The notes beneath the pieces were generated by a model. The model was not told where the DNA came from, made no database searches, and was given only the letters and a program-made list of their open reading frames with translations. From positions 77,794-141,793 of the forward strand of contig NZ_RZMX01000051.1 of the NCBI RefSeq assembly GCF_003992665.1: a stretch of DNA of 64,000 bases, given 5' to 3'. A program made the translations under genes and the position numbers. Within the stretch, counting starts at the first letter, position 1. Each line of letters begins with the position of its first letter. Source of the DNA: Pelagibacterium montanilacus (GTDB taxonomy: Bacteria; Pseudomonadota; Alphaproteobacteria; Rhizobiales; Devosiaceae). Positions 33,840 through 44,020 of the stretch are shown here, piece by piece.

Positions 33840-36134
33840 ATGGTTTCGTTTCTCGGCGTGGCACAGCGCATCTACCTGGCTTTCGGCGCGCTGCTGGCGC
33901 TTTTGGGCGCGGTGGTCGCCTTTGCCTTTATCGGCATGTCCGGGCTGAGCCAGACTTTCGCAGACTATCGCATGGCGGCGCTGCAATCGCTGGCCATCGA
34001 GGAGATGACCGAGCAGCTTTCGGCGGCGCGCCTGGCCGATCTCGATTTCCGGCTCGATCCCTCGCCGCGCGCGGCGGCCGAGCTGGGCGCGCGTATCGCG
34101 AGCCTCCGCCAGTCCGATCCCGAGCGCGCGGCGCTTTTTGCCGGTGACCCGGACGCCGCAGTGGCGCTCACCGATTTCCAGGGGACCGCCAGCCTGTACC
34201 AGAGCGCGTTTGCCTCGCTGACCGCATATCAGGCCGAGATCGAAGCGCTGACCGCGCAGATGGCCGAGGTCGGGGACCGGCTTCGGGCCGATTCGGCCTC
34301 CGCGCTGCAAGCGGTGAGCGGGAATTTCAACGCCACGGGCGCGGCGGGCTTTGCCGTCCAGCACGCGATCCTCACCCAGTTCGAGGCCGAGCGCTTCCTT
34401 TTGACCGCAGACCCGGCGCTGCTGGAAAGCACCGGGGCCCAGGCCGCAGCGGCGACCGCGCGGCTGGTCCAGCTTCACGACGCGGTGGTCTCCAACAGCC
34501 AGAAGGCCACGGCCAACCGGATGATCGCCGATCTCGAGATCTATGCGGGGCTCACGCAGGAGGCCGGCGCCGCGCTTTTTGCGCGCAACAGCGTGATGGA
34601 CACAGAACTCGACGCGCTGGGCGCCCAGATGCAGGCGGCGATAAGCGAGATGCTGGCGAGCGTGCGCGTGAGCCAGGACAGCGCCAGCGCAGCCGCTGCC
34701 GCACAGGCGGACGCCGCCAAGAGCTGGGTGCTGATGGGCGGGCTCGCGGCACTCGTTGTCGGGTGCCTGCTCGCACTGGTGATCGGCGGGGGGCTATCGG
34801 CCACCATAAAGGGGCTGGCCGCGCGCATGCGCCAGCTTGCCGAAGGCGATCTCGACACTCCGCTTGCAGACAGGGAGCGCCACGAAGTGGGCGCCATGCT
34901 CGAAGCGCTGGCGGTGTTCAGGGACAATGGCCGGGCCATGGCGGCGATGGATGCCGAGCGCGAAGAGATGCGCCGGGCCGCCGAAGCGGCCAATGGCCGG
35001 CGCGCCCGCGTCCAGGCCCAGGTGCAGGCAGCGGTCGACGCGGCGCTGGACGGGGATTTCTCAAGGCGGCTTGAGGCCGACAATGGCGATGACGAGCTCG
35101 ATGCACTGGCCGAGGGGGTCAACCGGCTGATGGAGACCGTCGAGCGGGGCCTGGGAGAGACCGGGGCAGTGCTATCGGCCCTGGCCGACACCGACCTCAC
35201 CGCCCGGGTCGAGGGAGACTATCGGGGGGCCTTTGACGCGCTCAAGCGCGACACCAACGCGGTGGCCGAGCGTTTCGCCGAAGTGATCGCGGGGCTGGCG
35301 GAAACCGCGGGCTCGATCCGGTCCGCAACCCGGGAGATCCTGTCGGGCGCCGAGGACCTGTCTGACCGCACCACCCGGCAGGCGGCGACCATCGAGGAGA
35401 CCGCGGCGGCCATGGAGCAGCTCGCGGGCACCGTCACCCAGACGGCCCGCAAGGCAGGCGGGGCGCTCGAGAAATCGCGCGCGGCCGCCAAGCTGGGCAC
35501 GCGCGGCGAGCAGGCCATGGGCGAAGTAACGAGCGCCATGGAGCGGATCCGGGCCGCCTCGCGCAGGGTTTCCGACATCATCAAGCTGATCGACGACATC
35601 GCCTTCCAGACCAATCTTCTGGCGCTCAACGCCTCGGTGGAGGCCGCGCGGGCCGGCGATGCGGGGCGCGGCTTTGCGGTGGTGGCGGTCGAGGTGCGCC
35701 GGCTCGCCCAATCGGCGGCCAAGGCGTCGAGCGAGGTCAAGGGGCTGATCGAGCAGTCCGGCCACGAGGTGGCGGGGGGCTCGGCGCGGGTGCAGGACGC
35801 CGAGGCCACGCTGGTGGCGATCCGGCAGGCTGTGGACGAGAACGCGGACCTGATGGAGGCCATTGCCGCGGCAAGCCGTGAGCAGGCCGCGGCGATCGAG
35901 GAGGTGAACGGCTCGGTGCGCCAGCTCGACGAGATGACCCAGCACAACGCGGCGCTGGTCGAGGAGATCAACGCCGCCCTCTCCCAGACCGAAAGCCAGG
36001 CCCGCGAGCTCGACGGCACGGTCGAGATCTTCACGCTCCCGGGAGACCGGAGCGAGGCGGAGGACCTGCAGGCCTGGGCGGACGATCGCGAGGCGGGGGC
36101 ATGGGAGCCGGACGCGCTGGTACGCCGGGCGTGA
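33840..36134 (+). CDS. Methyl-accepting chemotaxis protein
   Basis: Transmembrane receptor of 764 residues. TM1 is at about residues 8-33, followed by a helical periplasmic sensor of about 255 residues (Ala/Gln-rich, helical-bundle type), TM2 near 295-318, a HAMP region (about 319-372) and probably a second HAMP-like segment, then the signalling domain. The tip IAFQTNLLALNASVEAARAGD is at about 587-607. There is no C-terminal CheR-binding pentapeptide. The ligand is unknown. Its place between infC and rpmI is unusual and it has no che genes beside it. Confidence 0.93.
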   Translation: MVSFLGVAQRIYLAFGALLALLGAVVAFAFIGMSGLSQTFADYRMAALQSLAIEEMTEQLSAARLADLDFRLDPSPRAAAELGARIASLRQSDPERAALFAGDPDAAVALTDFQGTASLYQSAFASLTAYQAEIEALTAQMAEVGDRLRADSASALQAVSGNFNATGAAGFAVQHAILTQFEAERFLLTADPALLESTGAQAAAATARLVQLHDAVVSNSQKATANRMIADLEIYAGLTQEAGAALFARNSVMDTELDALGAQMQAAISEMLASVRVSQDSASAAAAAQADAAKSWVLMGGLAALVVGCLLALVIGGGLSATIKGLAARMRQLAEGDLDTPLADRERHEVGAMLEALAVFRDNGRAMAAMDAEREEMRRAAEAANGRRARVQAQVQAAVDAALDGDFSRRLEADNGDDELDALAEGVNRLMETVERGLGETGAVLSALADTDLTARVEGDYRGAFDALKRDTNAVAERFAEVIAGLAETAGSIRSATREILSGAEDLSDRTTRQAATIEETAAAMEQLAGTVTQTARKAGGALEKSRAAAKLGTRGEQAMGEVTSAMERIRAASRRVSDIIKLIDDIAFQTNLLALNASVEAARAGDAGRGFAVVAVEVRRLAQSAAKASSEVKGLIEQSGHEVAGGSARVQDAEATLVAIRQAVDENADLMEAIAAASREQAAAIEEVNGSVRQLDEMTQHNAALVEEINAALSQTESQARELDGTVEIFTLPGDRSEAEDLQAWADDREAGAWEPDALVRRA

Positions 36135-36189
36135 ACGCCCCTTGCGTTCGGGCGCCCCTCCCCCTATAACGCGGCGTTCTCAATGAGAC

Positions 36190-36251
36190 GGATCGCCCGG
36201 CTCAACGGCATGCCGTGGCGATCCATGAATGCGTGGCCCCTTTTTGGGGCC
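36190..36251 (+). promoter_or_regulatory. Structured leader of rpmI-rplT
   Basis: Two stems lie in the 138-bp leader: GGATCGC (36190-36196) with GCGATCC (36218-36224), enclosing the palindrome CGGCATGCCG (36206-36215), and GGCCCC (36235-36240) with GGGGCC (36246-36251) around a T5 loop. Ribosomal protein leaders of this type often mediate feedback by L20. The match to a known L20 leader is not established; this is an inference from structure and position. Confidence 0.45.
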
Positions 36252-36272
36252 CCTTAGTACAAGGATAGCAAA

Positions 36273-36473
36273 ATGCCCAAGATGAAGACCAAGTCCGGCG
36301 CCAAGAAGCGCTTCAAGGTCACCTCCACCGGCAAGGTGCTCGCCGGGGTGGCCGGTAAGCGCCACCGCCTGATCAGCCACAATGCCAAGTACATCCGCAC
36401 CAATCGCGGCACCAAGGTCCTGTCGGATCCCGATGCCAAGATTGCCAAGAAGTACATGCCCTACAACCGCTGA
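36273..36473 (+). CDS. rpmI: 50S ribosomal protein L35
   Basis: A 66-residue basic protein of the large subunit. It begins [21 protein letters not shown] and contains GKRHRLISH, both invariant features of bL35. AAGGA precedes the ATG. It is 31 bases upstream of rplT, the standard pair. Confidence 0.97.
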   Translation: MPKMKTKSGAKKRFKVTSTGKVLAGVAGKRHRLISHNAKYIRTNRGTKVLSDPDAKIAKKYMPYNR

Positions 36474-36504
36474 TCGAGTTGGCAGCAGGACAAGGAATTA
36501 GCAC

Positions 36505-36906
36505 ATGTCACGTGTGAAAAGGGGCGTAACCGCCCACGCCCGCCACAAGAAGGTTCTCAAGGCCGCCAAGGGCTATTACGGTCGCCGCTCGACGACGTTC
36601 CGCTCGGCCGTTCAGGCCGTGGAAAAGGCCGGCCAGTACGCCTATCGCGACCGCAAGGTCAAGAAGCGCAATTTCCGTGCGCTCTGGATCCAGCGCATCA
36701 ACGCCGCCGCCCGTCAGCACGGCCTGACCTATGGTCGATTTATCGACGGCCTCGGCCGCGCCGATGTCGCCGTTGACCGCAAGGTCCTTGCCGATCTGGC
36801 CGTGCACGAGCCGGCAGCATTCGCCGCGCTGGTCGCCACGGCCAAGGAAGCTCTCGCCTATCTGGGCGAGATCGAAAAGACGACGCACGAGCGGATCAGC
36901 GCCTGA
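36505..36906 (+). CDS. rplT: 50S ribosomal protein L20
   Basis: A 133-residue large-subunit protein with the canonical start [20 protein letters not shown] and the [20 protein letters not shown] motif (residues about 52-71). L20 binds 23S rRNA during early assembly and, in several bacteria, represses its own operon. The ribosome site is CAAGGA. A terminator-like hairpin follows before pheS. Confidence 0.98.
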   Translation: MSRVKRGVTAHARHKKVLKAAKGYYGRRSTTFRSAVQAVEKAGQYAYRDRKVKKRNFRALWIQRINAAARQHGLTYGRFIDGLGRADVAVDRKVLADLAVHEPAAFAALVATAKEALAYLGEIEKTTHERISA

Positions 36907-36941
36907 TCCGTTTCCCGGCACCAGCCGAGGCCGATTGACAA

Positions 36942-36982
36942 GCCTTGCGCCGCCCTTTTTTGGGGGTGGCGCAGGGCTTTTT
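36942..36982 (+). terminator. Hairpin terminator/attenuator between rplT and pheS
   Basis: GCCTTGCGCCGCCC (36942-36955) pairs, with one bulge, with GGGTGGCGCAGGGC (36964-36977) around a T-rich loop and is followed by TTTTTCG. It ends rplT transcripts or attenuates pheS, which starts 58 bases later. Confidence 0.7.
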
Positions 36983-37039
36983 CGTTTGCTACCGCTTCGC
37001 CCGAGTTTTCCGACCCTTTTTGCCGAGTGCCCGCGCGCC

Positions 37040-38125
37040 ATGTCCGACACCATCGCAGATCTTTCCGCGTCCCTTCTTCGGGACATCGCCGCCGCCGACA
37101 GCGAAACCGCGCTCGAAGCCGTGCGCGTTTCCGCGCTGGGCAAGAAAGGATCGATCTCGGCACTGCTGGCGAGCCTGGGCAAGATGAGCCCCGAAGAGCG
37201 CAAGACCGCCGGCCCGGCGATCAACGGGCTCAAGACCGAGATCGGTGCACAGATCGAAGCGCGGCGCGACGCGCTGCGGGCCCAGGCGCTGGAAAAGCGC
37301 CTTGCCGCCGAGACGCTCGACGTCACGCTGCCCCTGCGCCCCGCGCCCTCGGCCACCGGGCGCATCCATCCGGTCTCCCAGGTGATCGACGAGATCACGG
37401 CGATCTTTTCGGACATGGGGTTCGCGATCGCCGAGGGGCCCGATATCGAGACCGACTACTACAATTTCACCGCGCTGAACTTCCCCGAGGGCCATCCCGC
37501 CCGGGAAATGCACGACACCTTCTTTTTCGCCCCTGACGAGACCGGGACGCGCAAGCTTTTGCGCACCCACACCTCGCCGGTCCAGATCCGGACCATGGAA
37601 ACCGTGGCGCCCCCGATCCGGGTGGTGATGCCGGGCCGGACCTATCGCAATGATTCGGACCAGACCCACACCCCGATGTTCCATCAGGTCGAGGGGCTGG
37701 TGATCGACAAGAGCTCCCATATCGGGCAGCTGCGCTGGGTGCTCGAGGAATTCTTGAAGGCGTTCTTCGAGGTCGAGAGCGTGACGCTGCGCTTCCGGCC
37801 CTCGTTCTTTCCCTTCACCGAACCCTCCATGGAAGTGGACGTGCAGTGCGACCGCTCGGGCAATGAGGTCAGGATCGGGGAAGGCAGCGACTGGCTGGAA
37901 ATCCTCGGTTGCGGCATGGTGCATCCCAATGTCATCGCCAATGCCGGGCTCGATCCGGACGTTTATCAGGGCTTTGCCTGGGGGATGGGGATCGACCGGA
38001 TCGCCATGCTGAAGTACGGCATGGCCGATCTGCGGGCGTTCTTTGACGCCGATGTCCGCTGGATCGAGCATTACGGCTTCCGCCCGCTGGACCTGCCGAC
38101 CCTGTTCGGGGGGCTGTCAAGCTAG
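37040..38125 (+). CDS. pheS: Phenylalanyl-tRNA synthetase alpha subunit
   Basis: Class II synthetase subunit, 361 residues, charging tRNA-Phe with PheT as alpha2beta2. The N-terminal coiled coil (about 1-90) is followed by the catalytic core: [19 protein letters not shown], the motif 2 stretch [19 protein letters not shown], and motif 3 [17 protein letters not shown] near residue 315. The ATG at 37040 has only a weak ribosome site. A small secreted-protein gene lies between it and pheT. Confidence 0.97.
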   Translation: MSDTIADLSASLLRDIAAADSETALEAVRVSALGKKGSISALLASLGKMSPEERKTAGPAINGLKTEIGAQIEARRDALRAQALEKRLAAETLDVTLPLRPAPSATGRIHPVSQVIDEITAIFSDMGFAIAEGPDIETDYYNFTALNFPEGHPAREMHDTFFFAPDETGTRKLLRTHTSPVQIRTMETVAPPIRVVMPGRTYRNDSDQTHTPMFHQVEGLVIDKSSHIGQLRWVLEEFLKAFFEVESVTLRFRPSFFPFTEPSMEVDVQCDRSGNEVRIGEGSDWLEILGCGMVHPNVIANAGLDPDVYQGFAWGMGIDRIAMLKYGMADLRAFFDADVRWIEHYGFRPLDLPTLFGGLSS

Positions 38126-38160
38126 CTCCAAGAAACCCGGGACCCGAGGGAGACACCGGC

Positions 38161-38598
38161 GTGTTGCGCATGATCGTTTCAGCAATGGCCCTTGCGGGCG
38201 CCGCGACGCCGGCAATCGCCGAGCGCGCGCCCCTGCCCGAAATCCTCGATTGCGCGGTGCTCTCCAATGCCAGCTGGCTGGCGGGAGGGTTCACCGTGCT
38301 CGGGGGCGAAGACGAGACATCCTATACAATCCATATCAACACGCTCTCGGGCGAGTGGTATCTCTCCAATGCCCATTCGGCGGCCCTGACGGTGGGCGGC
38401 GGGACATACGCCATACGCGAGGATGGCACGCACTACCCGTTCCGCTGGATCGGCCTCGATAACGAGGGCGCGGCCCAGTTACGCATCGAAATGACCCGGG
38501 CGCCGGATTATCCCTTCGTCTTTCTGGGCTTTGACAACGCCCTGATGGCGGGCACGTGCACGGTGCCCGACGAGATTTTCCTCTTCCTCGACCGCTGA
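38161..38598 (+). CDS. Hypothetical secreted protein between pheS and pheT
   Basis: A 145-residue protein from a GTG at 38161 with GAGGGAGA upstream. It has a signal peptide (residues 1 to about 20, ending PAIAE-RA). The mature part has two cysteines (ILDCAVLSN and GTCTVPDE) that may form a disulfide, and several Gly/Thr/Tyr-rich strands. No family was recognised. It is on the same strand with 35 bp after pheS and 43 bp before pheT, so it is likely co-transcribed with the synthetase genes, with no evident functional tie. Confidence 0.65.
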   Translation: MLRMIVSAMALAGAATPAIAERAPLPEILDCAVLSNASWLAGGFTVLGGEDETSYTIHINTLSGEWYLSNAHSAALTVGGGTYAIREDGTHYPFRWIGLDNEGAAQLRIEMTRAPDYPFVFLGFDNALMAGTCTVPDEIFLFLDR

Positions 38599-38641
38599 CC
38601 AGTACGCCGACCGACCCGATACGAGCAAAGCAGATACGCCC

Positions 38642-41050
38642 ATGAAATTCACCATCGAATGGCTCAAGGATCACCTCGAGACCAGTGCCTCGACCGACGA
38701 GATCGTCACTGCCCTGACCATGATCGGGCTCGAGGTCGAGGAGGTCTTCGATACCGGCGCGCGGCTCAGGGATTTCGTGGTGGCGCACGTGATTTCGGCC
38801 GAAAAGCACCCCAATGCCGACAAGCTCAGGGTCTGCAAGGTCGATGCGGGCACCGGCGAGGTGATCGACGTGGTGTGCGGGGCGCCCAATGCGCGCACCG
38901 GGATGAAGGCCGTGTTCGCGCCCGTGGGCACCTATATCCCGGGCTCGGACTTCACGCTCACCAAGGGCAATATCCGCGGGCAGGCGTCCAACGGCATGCT
39001 GTGCTCGGGCCGCGAGCTGGAAATTTCGGAAGATCATTCGGGCATCATCGAATTGCCCGAGGACGCGCCGGTGGGCACGCCCTACCCCGATTATGCCGGG
39101 CTCGACGCCGTGGTGATCGACGTGGCGATCACCCCCAACAGGGGCGATTGCGCCGGGGTGCGCGGGATCGCGCGCGACCTGGCGGCGGCCGGGCTGGGGA
39201 CCCTCAAGGATCCCGCGATCCGGCCTGTGCCTTCTCCCGCAGGCCCCTCGCCCATCGAGACCTTCGTGGATGGCGAGATGTGCCGCATGTTTGCGGGCCG
39301 GCTGGTGCGCGGGGTCAAGAACGGGCCCTCCCCGGACTGGCTGCAGGCCAGGCTGCGCGCGGTGGGCCTGCGCCCGATCAATGCGCTGGTCGATATCACC
39401 AATTTCGTCTCGCTCGACCGCGCGCGGCCGCTGCACGTCTTTGACGCGGACACGCTCAAGGGCGCGGTCGGTGCGCGCAGGGCCCGGGCCGGCGAGAGCT
39501 TTCTCGCGCTCGACGGCAAGACCTATGACCTCGACGAGACCATGTGCGTGATCGCCGACGACGAGAAGGTCCTCGGCCTGGGGGGCATCATGGGCGGGGA
39601 AGCGACCGGCAGCACAGAAGAGACCACCAACGTCTTTATCGAATGCGCCTGGTTCGAGCCCAATGCGATCGCCGCTGCGGGCCGCAAGACCGGCATCAAT
39701 TCGGACGCACGCTACCGGTTCGAGCGCACCGTGGACCCCGAATCGGTCAAGCCCGGCATCGAGATCGCGACGCAGATGGTGCTCGATCTGTGCGGGGGCG
39801 AGGTGTTCGAGCCCGCGATCGCCGGCGACGTGCATGGGCCCGAGACCGTGATCGATTTCCCCCTCAGTGAAGTCGAGCGCCTGACCGGGCTCAAGCTGAG
39901 CGCTGTGGAAATCAAGGGTGTCCTCTCCCGGCTGGGGTTCTGGGTGTCGGGCTCGGGCGAGACGGTCAAGGTCGCGGTCCCCTCCTGGCGGCCGGACGTT
40001 TCGATCAAGGCCGACCTCGTGGAAGAGGTGATGCGCATCGTGGGCGTGGACCGGGTGCCGGTAACGCCCCTGCCGCGGCTGTCGGGCGTGGCCCCGCGCA
40101 TGCTGACCCCGATCCAGAACCGGCGCCGGATCGCCCGGCGGGCGCTGGCGGCACGCGGCATGGCCGAGGCGATCACCTGGTCGTTCATCTCGGGCGAACA
40201 GGCCGCGCTCTTTGGCGGCGGCCAGCCTTCGCTCCGGCTGGACAACGCCATTGCCTCGGACATGACCGACATGCGGCCCACGCTTCTGGCGGGCCTGCTT
40301 TCGGGCGCCGCGCGCAACGCCAAGCGCGGGAAGGCCGACGTGGCGTTGTTCGAGGTGGGCCAGGTGTTCCTTTCGGACGCGCCGGACGGCCAGCGCACCC
40401 ACGCCACCGGCATCCGCACCGGAACGGCGGCCCATGGCGGGGGTGGACGGCACTGGCAGGGCAAGACGGCCCCGGTTGGTGTCTACGAGGCCAAGGCCGA
40501 CCTGGCCGCGGTGCTCGATGCGCTGGGGATCGACATCGACAAGACCCAATTGGTGGCCGAGCCCGCCGACTGGAGCCATCCGGGCCGGGGCGGTCGCGTC
40601 CAGCTCGGGCCCAAGGTGATCCTGGGGTGGTTCGGCGAGCTGCATCCGCGACTGGTCGAAGCGTTCGACCTTGCAGGCCCGGTGGCCGCGTTCGTTCTGG
40701 ACCTTGATGCCCTGCCCGAGCCGCGGCGCAAGGCGACCCGCGCCAAGCCGGCGCTGGCGCTTTCGCCGCTGATGGCGGTGCGGCGCGACTTCGCCTTCGT
40801 GCTCGACCGCACGGTCGAGGCGGCGGGGGTGATCCGCGCGGCCAAGGGCGCCGACAAGAGCCTGATCGCCGATGTTTCGGTGTTCGACGTCTTTGAAGGC
40901 GGCGCGCTGGGGGCGGACGCCAAATCCATGGCCATCGAGGTGACGCTGCAGCCGCGCGAGCGGACCCTGACCGACGAGGATATCGAGGCGGTGGGGGCCA
41001 AGATCGTCGCGGCGGTGGAAAAGGCCACGGGCGGACGGCTGCGGGCCTAG
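38642..41050 (+). CDS. pheT: Phenylalanyl-tRNA synthetase beta subunit
   Basis: The 802-residue tRNA-binding and editing subunit. It begins [17 protein letters not shown]; residues about 40-150 form the tRNA-binding OB fold ([21 protein letters not shown]), followed by B3/B4 editing domains, B5 (about 400-475), the catalytic-like core and a C-terminal FDX-ACB domain (about 705-800) ending KATGGRLRA. The TAG stop at 41048-41050 is the first three bases of a dispersed repeat element. Confidence 0.97.
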   Translation: MKFTIEWLKDHLETSASTDEIVTALTMIGLEVEEVFDTGARLRDFVVAHVISAEKHPNADKLRVCKVDAGTGEVIDVVCGAPNARTGMKAVFAPVGTYIPGSDFTLTKGNIRGQASNGMLCSGRELEISEDHSGIIELPEDAPVGTPYPDYAGLDAVVIDVAITPNRGDCAGVRGIARDLAAAGLGTLKDPAIRPVPSPAGPSPIETFVDGEMCRMFAGRLVRGVKNGPSPDWLQARLRAVGLRPINALVDITNFVSLDRARPLHVFDADTLKGAVGARRARAGESFLALDGKTYDLDETMCVIADDEKVLGLGGIMGGEATGSTEETTNVFIECAWFEPNAIAAAGRKTGINSDARYRFERTVDPESVKPGIEIATQMVLDLCGGEVFEPAIAGDVHGPETVIDFPLSEVERLTGLKLSAVEIKGVLSRLGFWVSGSGETVKVAVPSWRPDVSIKADLVEEVMRIVGVDRVPVTPLPRLSGVAPRMLTPIQNRRRIARRALAARGMAEAITWSFISGEQAALFGGGQPSLRLDNAIASDMTDMRPTLLAGLLSGAARNAKRGKADVALFEVGQVFLSDAPDGQRTHATGIRTGTAAHGGGGRHWQGKTAPVGVYEAKADLAAVLDALGIDIDKTQLVAEPADWSHPGRGGRVQLGPKVILGWFGELHPRLVEAFDLAGPVAAFVLDLDALPEPRRKATRAKPALALSPLMAVRRDFAFVLDRTVEAAGVIRAAKGADKSLIADVSVFDVFEGGALGADAKSMAIEVTLQPRERTLTDEDIEAVGAKIVAAVEKATGGRLRA

Positions 41051-41150
41051 AGCATATCCTGTTCTGATTGAATCCGGACAGGAGCTCTTAGTCTTTGATG
41101 TGTCGCGTTTCCGAAGCGGAAAAGGGGTTCACTTTTCCTGGAAGCGCTCT
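41048..41150. repeat. Dispersed intergenic element, copy after pheT
   Basis: Starts TAGAGCATATCCTGTTCTGA, with the TAG serving as the pheT stop. It carries an inverted repeat (CCTGTTC...GGACAGG), then AGTCTTTGATGTGTCGCG, and ends TTTTCCTGGAAGCGCTCT. A second copy with the same start is at 47361; partial or diverged copies are at 12818 and 28954, and the 104-bp units at 6144 align with its right half. It lies directly upstream of the membrane protein gene at 41173. Confidence 0.85.
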
Positions 41151-41172
41151 GGCAAAAGGTAAGCGAACGGGA

Positions 41173-42315
41173 ATGATCGAGGCCCTTGCATCGACCGTGC
41201 TGGTCTCCGGCCTGGTGTTTCCCGGCATCGCCTCGCATGTGGCGATGTATCTGACGCTGGTGTGTCTCGCCCTCGCGCTGGGTGGGACCGGCCGGGCGGT
41301 TCTGGGCTCGCCTGTGCTGCGCGCGATGGCCGCGGGGGCCGGCGTTCTCGTCGTCTCGATCCTGCTCAATGGCGGGCCGGCGGACAATTGGCTGCCGCTC
41401 GTGATGGTGCTGCCGTTGATCGGGGTCGCTTCGGGCGCCGCGATCCTTGGCGCAACTCCCGTTTCGCTTTTTGCCACGCTGTGCCTTCTGGGCGTGGTGG
41501 CCGGGTTCTCGGTGGGCGCCTATGAGGTGCTGGTCGCGGGCGAGAGCCGGGCCGGGTTCGGCAACAACCCCATCCAGTATGCGAGCCTGATGGTGGTTCT
41601 GGGGTTCGGGGCGCTGGCCGGGGCGATTTCGAAGCGTGGCGCGATGCGTTTTGTCTATGTGCTCGGTCCGATCTGCGCCTTTGGCGCTGTGGTGCTGTCG
41701 GGCTCGCGCGGCCCGATCATTGCGGGCGCGGCGATGATGCTGCCGGCGCTTTTCGCCGTCCGGCGCGATCGGGCGATGCTCGCCGCGCTCCTGGCGCTGC
41801 CGCTGGCGGGCGCCATCGCGCTCGTCGCCACGGGCTATGGCGACCGGGTGCTGGCCGCGATCACCGGGGAATTGACCTCGGGCATGCAGGAATCCAATTC
41901 CGTCCGGACCCGCATGTACACGGCCGCCTGGCTGCTGTTTCTGGACTCCCCGCTCTGGGGACATGGGCTGGCGGACATGATGGCCCTGGCGCGGGCGGTG
42001 GCGGACGTGCCCGAGGGGCTCGAGAACCTGCACAGCGATTTTGCCAATTTCGTTGCCGCCGGCGGGCTTTTGGGGCTTGTTGCCTATGGACTGATGATCT
42101 GCGCTCCGGTTTTCGCGCTTGTTGACCGGGCGGTGCGGGCCGATCCGGTCAGCGTTTATCTCGCGCTTTCGATTCCCATGGGCCATCTGGCACTGGGGCT
42201 GACCATGACGACGCTGGGCGTCCTGACGCGCACGACCTTGTTCGTGGTGGTCTGCGCGTTTCTGGTGGCCCGGGCGCTGGAGCTGGTTCGGGCGCGCGGA
42301 GAGGCGGGACGGTGA
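41173..42315 (+). CDS. O-antigen ligase-like membrane protein
   Basis: An inner-membrane protein of 380 residues with about ten helices. The pattern fits the Wzy/O-antigen ligase family: several N-terminal helices, a periplasmic loop (residues about 240-285, containing SGMQESNSVRTRMYTAAWLLF and SPLWGHGLADM), and C-terminal helices. A conserved Arg-rich SGSRGPI precedes the loop. It could act on lipopolysaccharide or capsule precursors. The start at 41173 is chosen after the repeat element; it overlaps trhO by 4 bases (GTGA). No other polysaccharide genes are nearby. Confidence 0.7.
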   Translation: MIEALASTVLVSGLVFPGIASHVAMYLTLVCLALALGGTGRAVLGSPVLRAMAAGAGVLVVSILLNGGPADNWLPLVMVLPLIGVASGAAILGATPVSLFATLCLLGVVAGFSVGAYEVLVAGESRAGFGNNPIQYASLMVVLGFGALAGAISKRGAMRFVYVLGPICAFGAVVLSGSRGPIIAGAAMMLPALFAVRRDRAMLAALLALPLAGAIALVATGYGDRVLAAITGELTSGMQESNSVRTRMYTAAWLLFLDSPLWGHGLADMMALARAVADVPEGLENLHSDFANFVAAGGLLGLVAYGLMICAPVFALVDRAVRADPVSVYLALSIPMGHLALGLTMTTLGVLTRTTLFVVVCAFLVARALELVRARGEAGR

Positions 42316-43319
42316 GCGAGACCCAGCCGATCCAGATCGTGGCGCTCTACAAATTCGTCGACCAGCCCGATTTTGCCGACCTGATCGCCCCCATCGACGC
42401 GTTTTGCCGGGCCCGGGGCATCATGGGCACGCTGCTGATCGCGCCCGAGGGCATCAACGGGACGGTGGCGGGCACGCGCGAGGCCATAGGCGCGCTGGTG
42501 GGCTGGCTGGCGGACGGCAATCTCTTCGGCGGCCGGTTCCGGGGCGCGGAGATCAAGTATTCGAGTGCAGAGACGATGCCGTTTCATCGGCTCAAGGTGC
42601 GCGCCAAGCAGGAGATCGTGACCCTGCGCGCGCCCGAGGCCAATCCGGGGCGCCAGGTGGGCACCTATGTGGAGCCCGAGGACTGGAACGGGCTGATCGC
42701 GGACGAGGATGTCGTCCTGATCGACACGCGGAACGCCTATGAGGTGGCGCTGGGCAGTTTTGAGAACGCCCGCGACCCGGGGACCGATACCTTCACCCAG
42801 TTCAAGGATTACGTCGCCAGTCATCTCGACCCGGCCCGGGACAAGAAGGTCGCCATGTTCTGCACCGGCGGCATCCGGTGCGAGAAGGCCTCTTCCTATA
42901 TGCTCGCGCAAGGGTTCGAGGCAGTCTACCACCTCAAGGGGGGCATTCTCGCCTATCTCGAGAAGATGCCCCGGGACCAGAGCCGCTGGGACGGGGAGTG
43001 CTTCGTGTTCGACGAGCGGGTTTCGGTCGGCCACGGGCTGGCGCCGGGGACCGCCACGCTGTGCCGGGCCTGCCGGCAACCGCTGACCCCCGCCGATCGG
43101 GAGCGCGCCGATTTCATCGAAGGGGTGCAGTGCCACCACTGCGCCGGCGCGCTGGACACGGCCAAGCGCGCGGCAGCCGCCGAACGCCAGCGCCAGATGG
43201 ACCTGGCGGCGAAACGGGGCGAAGCGCATCTGGGAGACGCCGCCAAACGCGCGGCGGCAGACCGCAAGGCCGGCCGCGCGGCGCGGCGCGATGCGGACCG
43301 CAAGCGCAATGGGGGGTGA
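42312..43319 (+). CDS. trhO: tRNA uridine(34) hydroxylase TrhO (rhodanese-like)
   Basis: Adds oxygen to U34 of some tRNAs to make 5-hydroxyuridine (YceA/TrhO family). It is 335 residues with an N-terminal acylphosphatase-like domain (about 1-95), a rhodanese domain (about 120-215) with active-site loop CTGGIRC (Cys184-Cys190) and a C-terminal Cys-rich part (CRACRQPL, CHHCAG) typical of the family. The last 50 residues are a charged Arg/Ala/Lys-rich tail. It starts with GTG, overlapping the upstream stop. Confidence 0.94.
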   Translation: MSETQPIQIVALYKFVDQPDFADLIAPIDAFCRARGIMGTLLIAPEGINGTVAGTREAIGALVGWLADGNLFGGRFRGAEIKYSSAETMPFHRLKVRAKQEIVTLRAPEANPGRQVGTYVEPEDWNGLIADEDVVLIDTRNAYEVALGSFENARDPGTDTFTQFKDYVASHLDPARDKKVAMFCTGGIRCEKASSYMLAQGFEAVYHLKGGILAYLEKMPRDQSRWDGECFVFDERVSVGHGLAPGTATLCRACRQPLTPADRERADFIEGVQCHHCAGALDTAKRAAAAERQRQMDLAAKRGEAHLGDAAKRAAADRKAGRAARRDADRKRNGG

Positions 43320-43344
43320 GATCGCAGGGCGGCGGCCTTTGTGA

Positions 43345-43869
43345 TCAGTATCCGCGCGGGGGCGCCGGGGCGTCGTCGAGCAGCAGGTACATGTTGACCT
43401 GATCGAGCCATTTGCCGTGCTTGCAGCCGGCCTGGGGCATGAGCCCGGCGGTCTTGAAGCCGAAGCGCTCGTGAAACCGGATCGAGCCGGTGTTTTTCGC
43501 CTCGATGACCGCCACCATGAGGTGAAAGCCCTTGTCCCGCGCATCGGCGATCAGGGCCTCCATCAGCGCCGAGCCGGTGCCCTGGCCCGCGGCGCCATCG
43601 CGCAGATAGATCGAATGCTCGACCGTCTTGCGGTAGCCCGACCGGCTGCGATAGCTGCCATAGCTCGCGTGGCCGAGCACCTTTCCGTCCCGTTCGGCCA
43701 CCAGAACCGCAAAGCCGCCCTTTTGCCGGTCGGCGAGCCATTTGGCGCGGTCCTCGAGCGTTTCCTCGGCCTCGGTCCAGATGGCGTCGAGATGGCGGAT
43801 GGCATGGTTGTGGATCTCGAGAATGCCGGGCAGATCGTCGGGGGTGGCGGGGCGGATGGTCGTGGTCAT
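43345..43869 (-). CDS. GNAT-family N-acetyltransferase (phosphinothricin type)
   Basis: A 174-residue acetyl-CoA-dependent acetyltransferase. It begins TTTIRPATPDDLPGILEIHN, has FAVLVAERDGKVLGHASYGSYR, the acetyl-CoA loop DGAAGQGTGSALMEALI (with the Q/R-x-x-G-x-G/A pattern) and SIRFHERFGFKTAGLM. This matches the Pat/Bar-like family that acetylates amines such as phosphinothricin or methionine derivatives. The ATG at 43867-43869 follows AGGGA. The substrate is unknown. Confidence 0.9.
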   Translation of the reverse strand: MTTTIRPATPDDLPGILEIHNHAIRHLDAIWTEAEETLEDRAKWLADRQKGGFAVLVAERDGKVLGHASYGSYRSRSGYRKTVEHSIYLRDGAAGQGTGSALMEALIADARDKGFHLMVAVIEAKNTGSIRFHERFGFKTAGLMPQAGCKHGKWLDQVNMYLLLDDAPAPPRGY

Positions 43870-44020
43870 GTCTATGTCCCTGATGGCGCACCGCAAAGGC
43901 CAAGCATGTTCGCCGGGCGCGCGCAAGGGTATCGGTGCGGACCCGGTGGTGCGGCGGCTTTACACGCGGGCCGGGGCGGGGCCATGGTGCGTGCCAGACC
44001 CATGAGCGGAGCGAGCCAAG

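Noticed and set aside
36945-37039. A Phe-rich leader peptide controlling pheS by attenuation
   Set aside because: A Phe-rich stretch does occur, but it lies after the hairpin, not before it, and its frame runs past the pheS start without a stop. The T-rich DNA of the terminator explains it.
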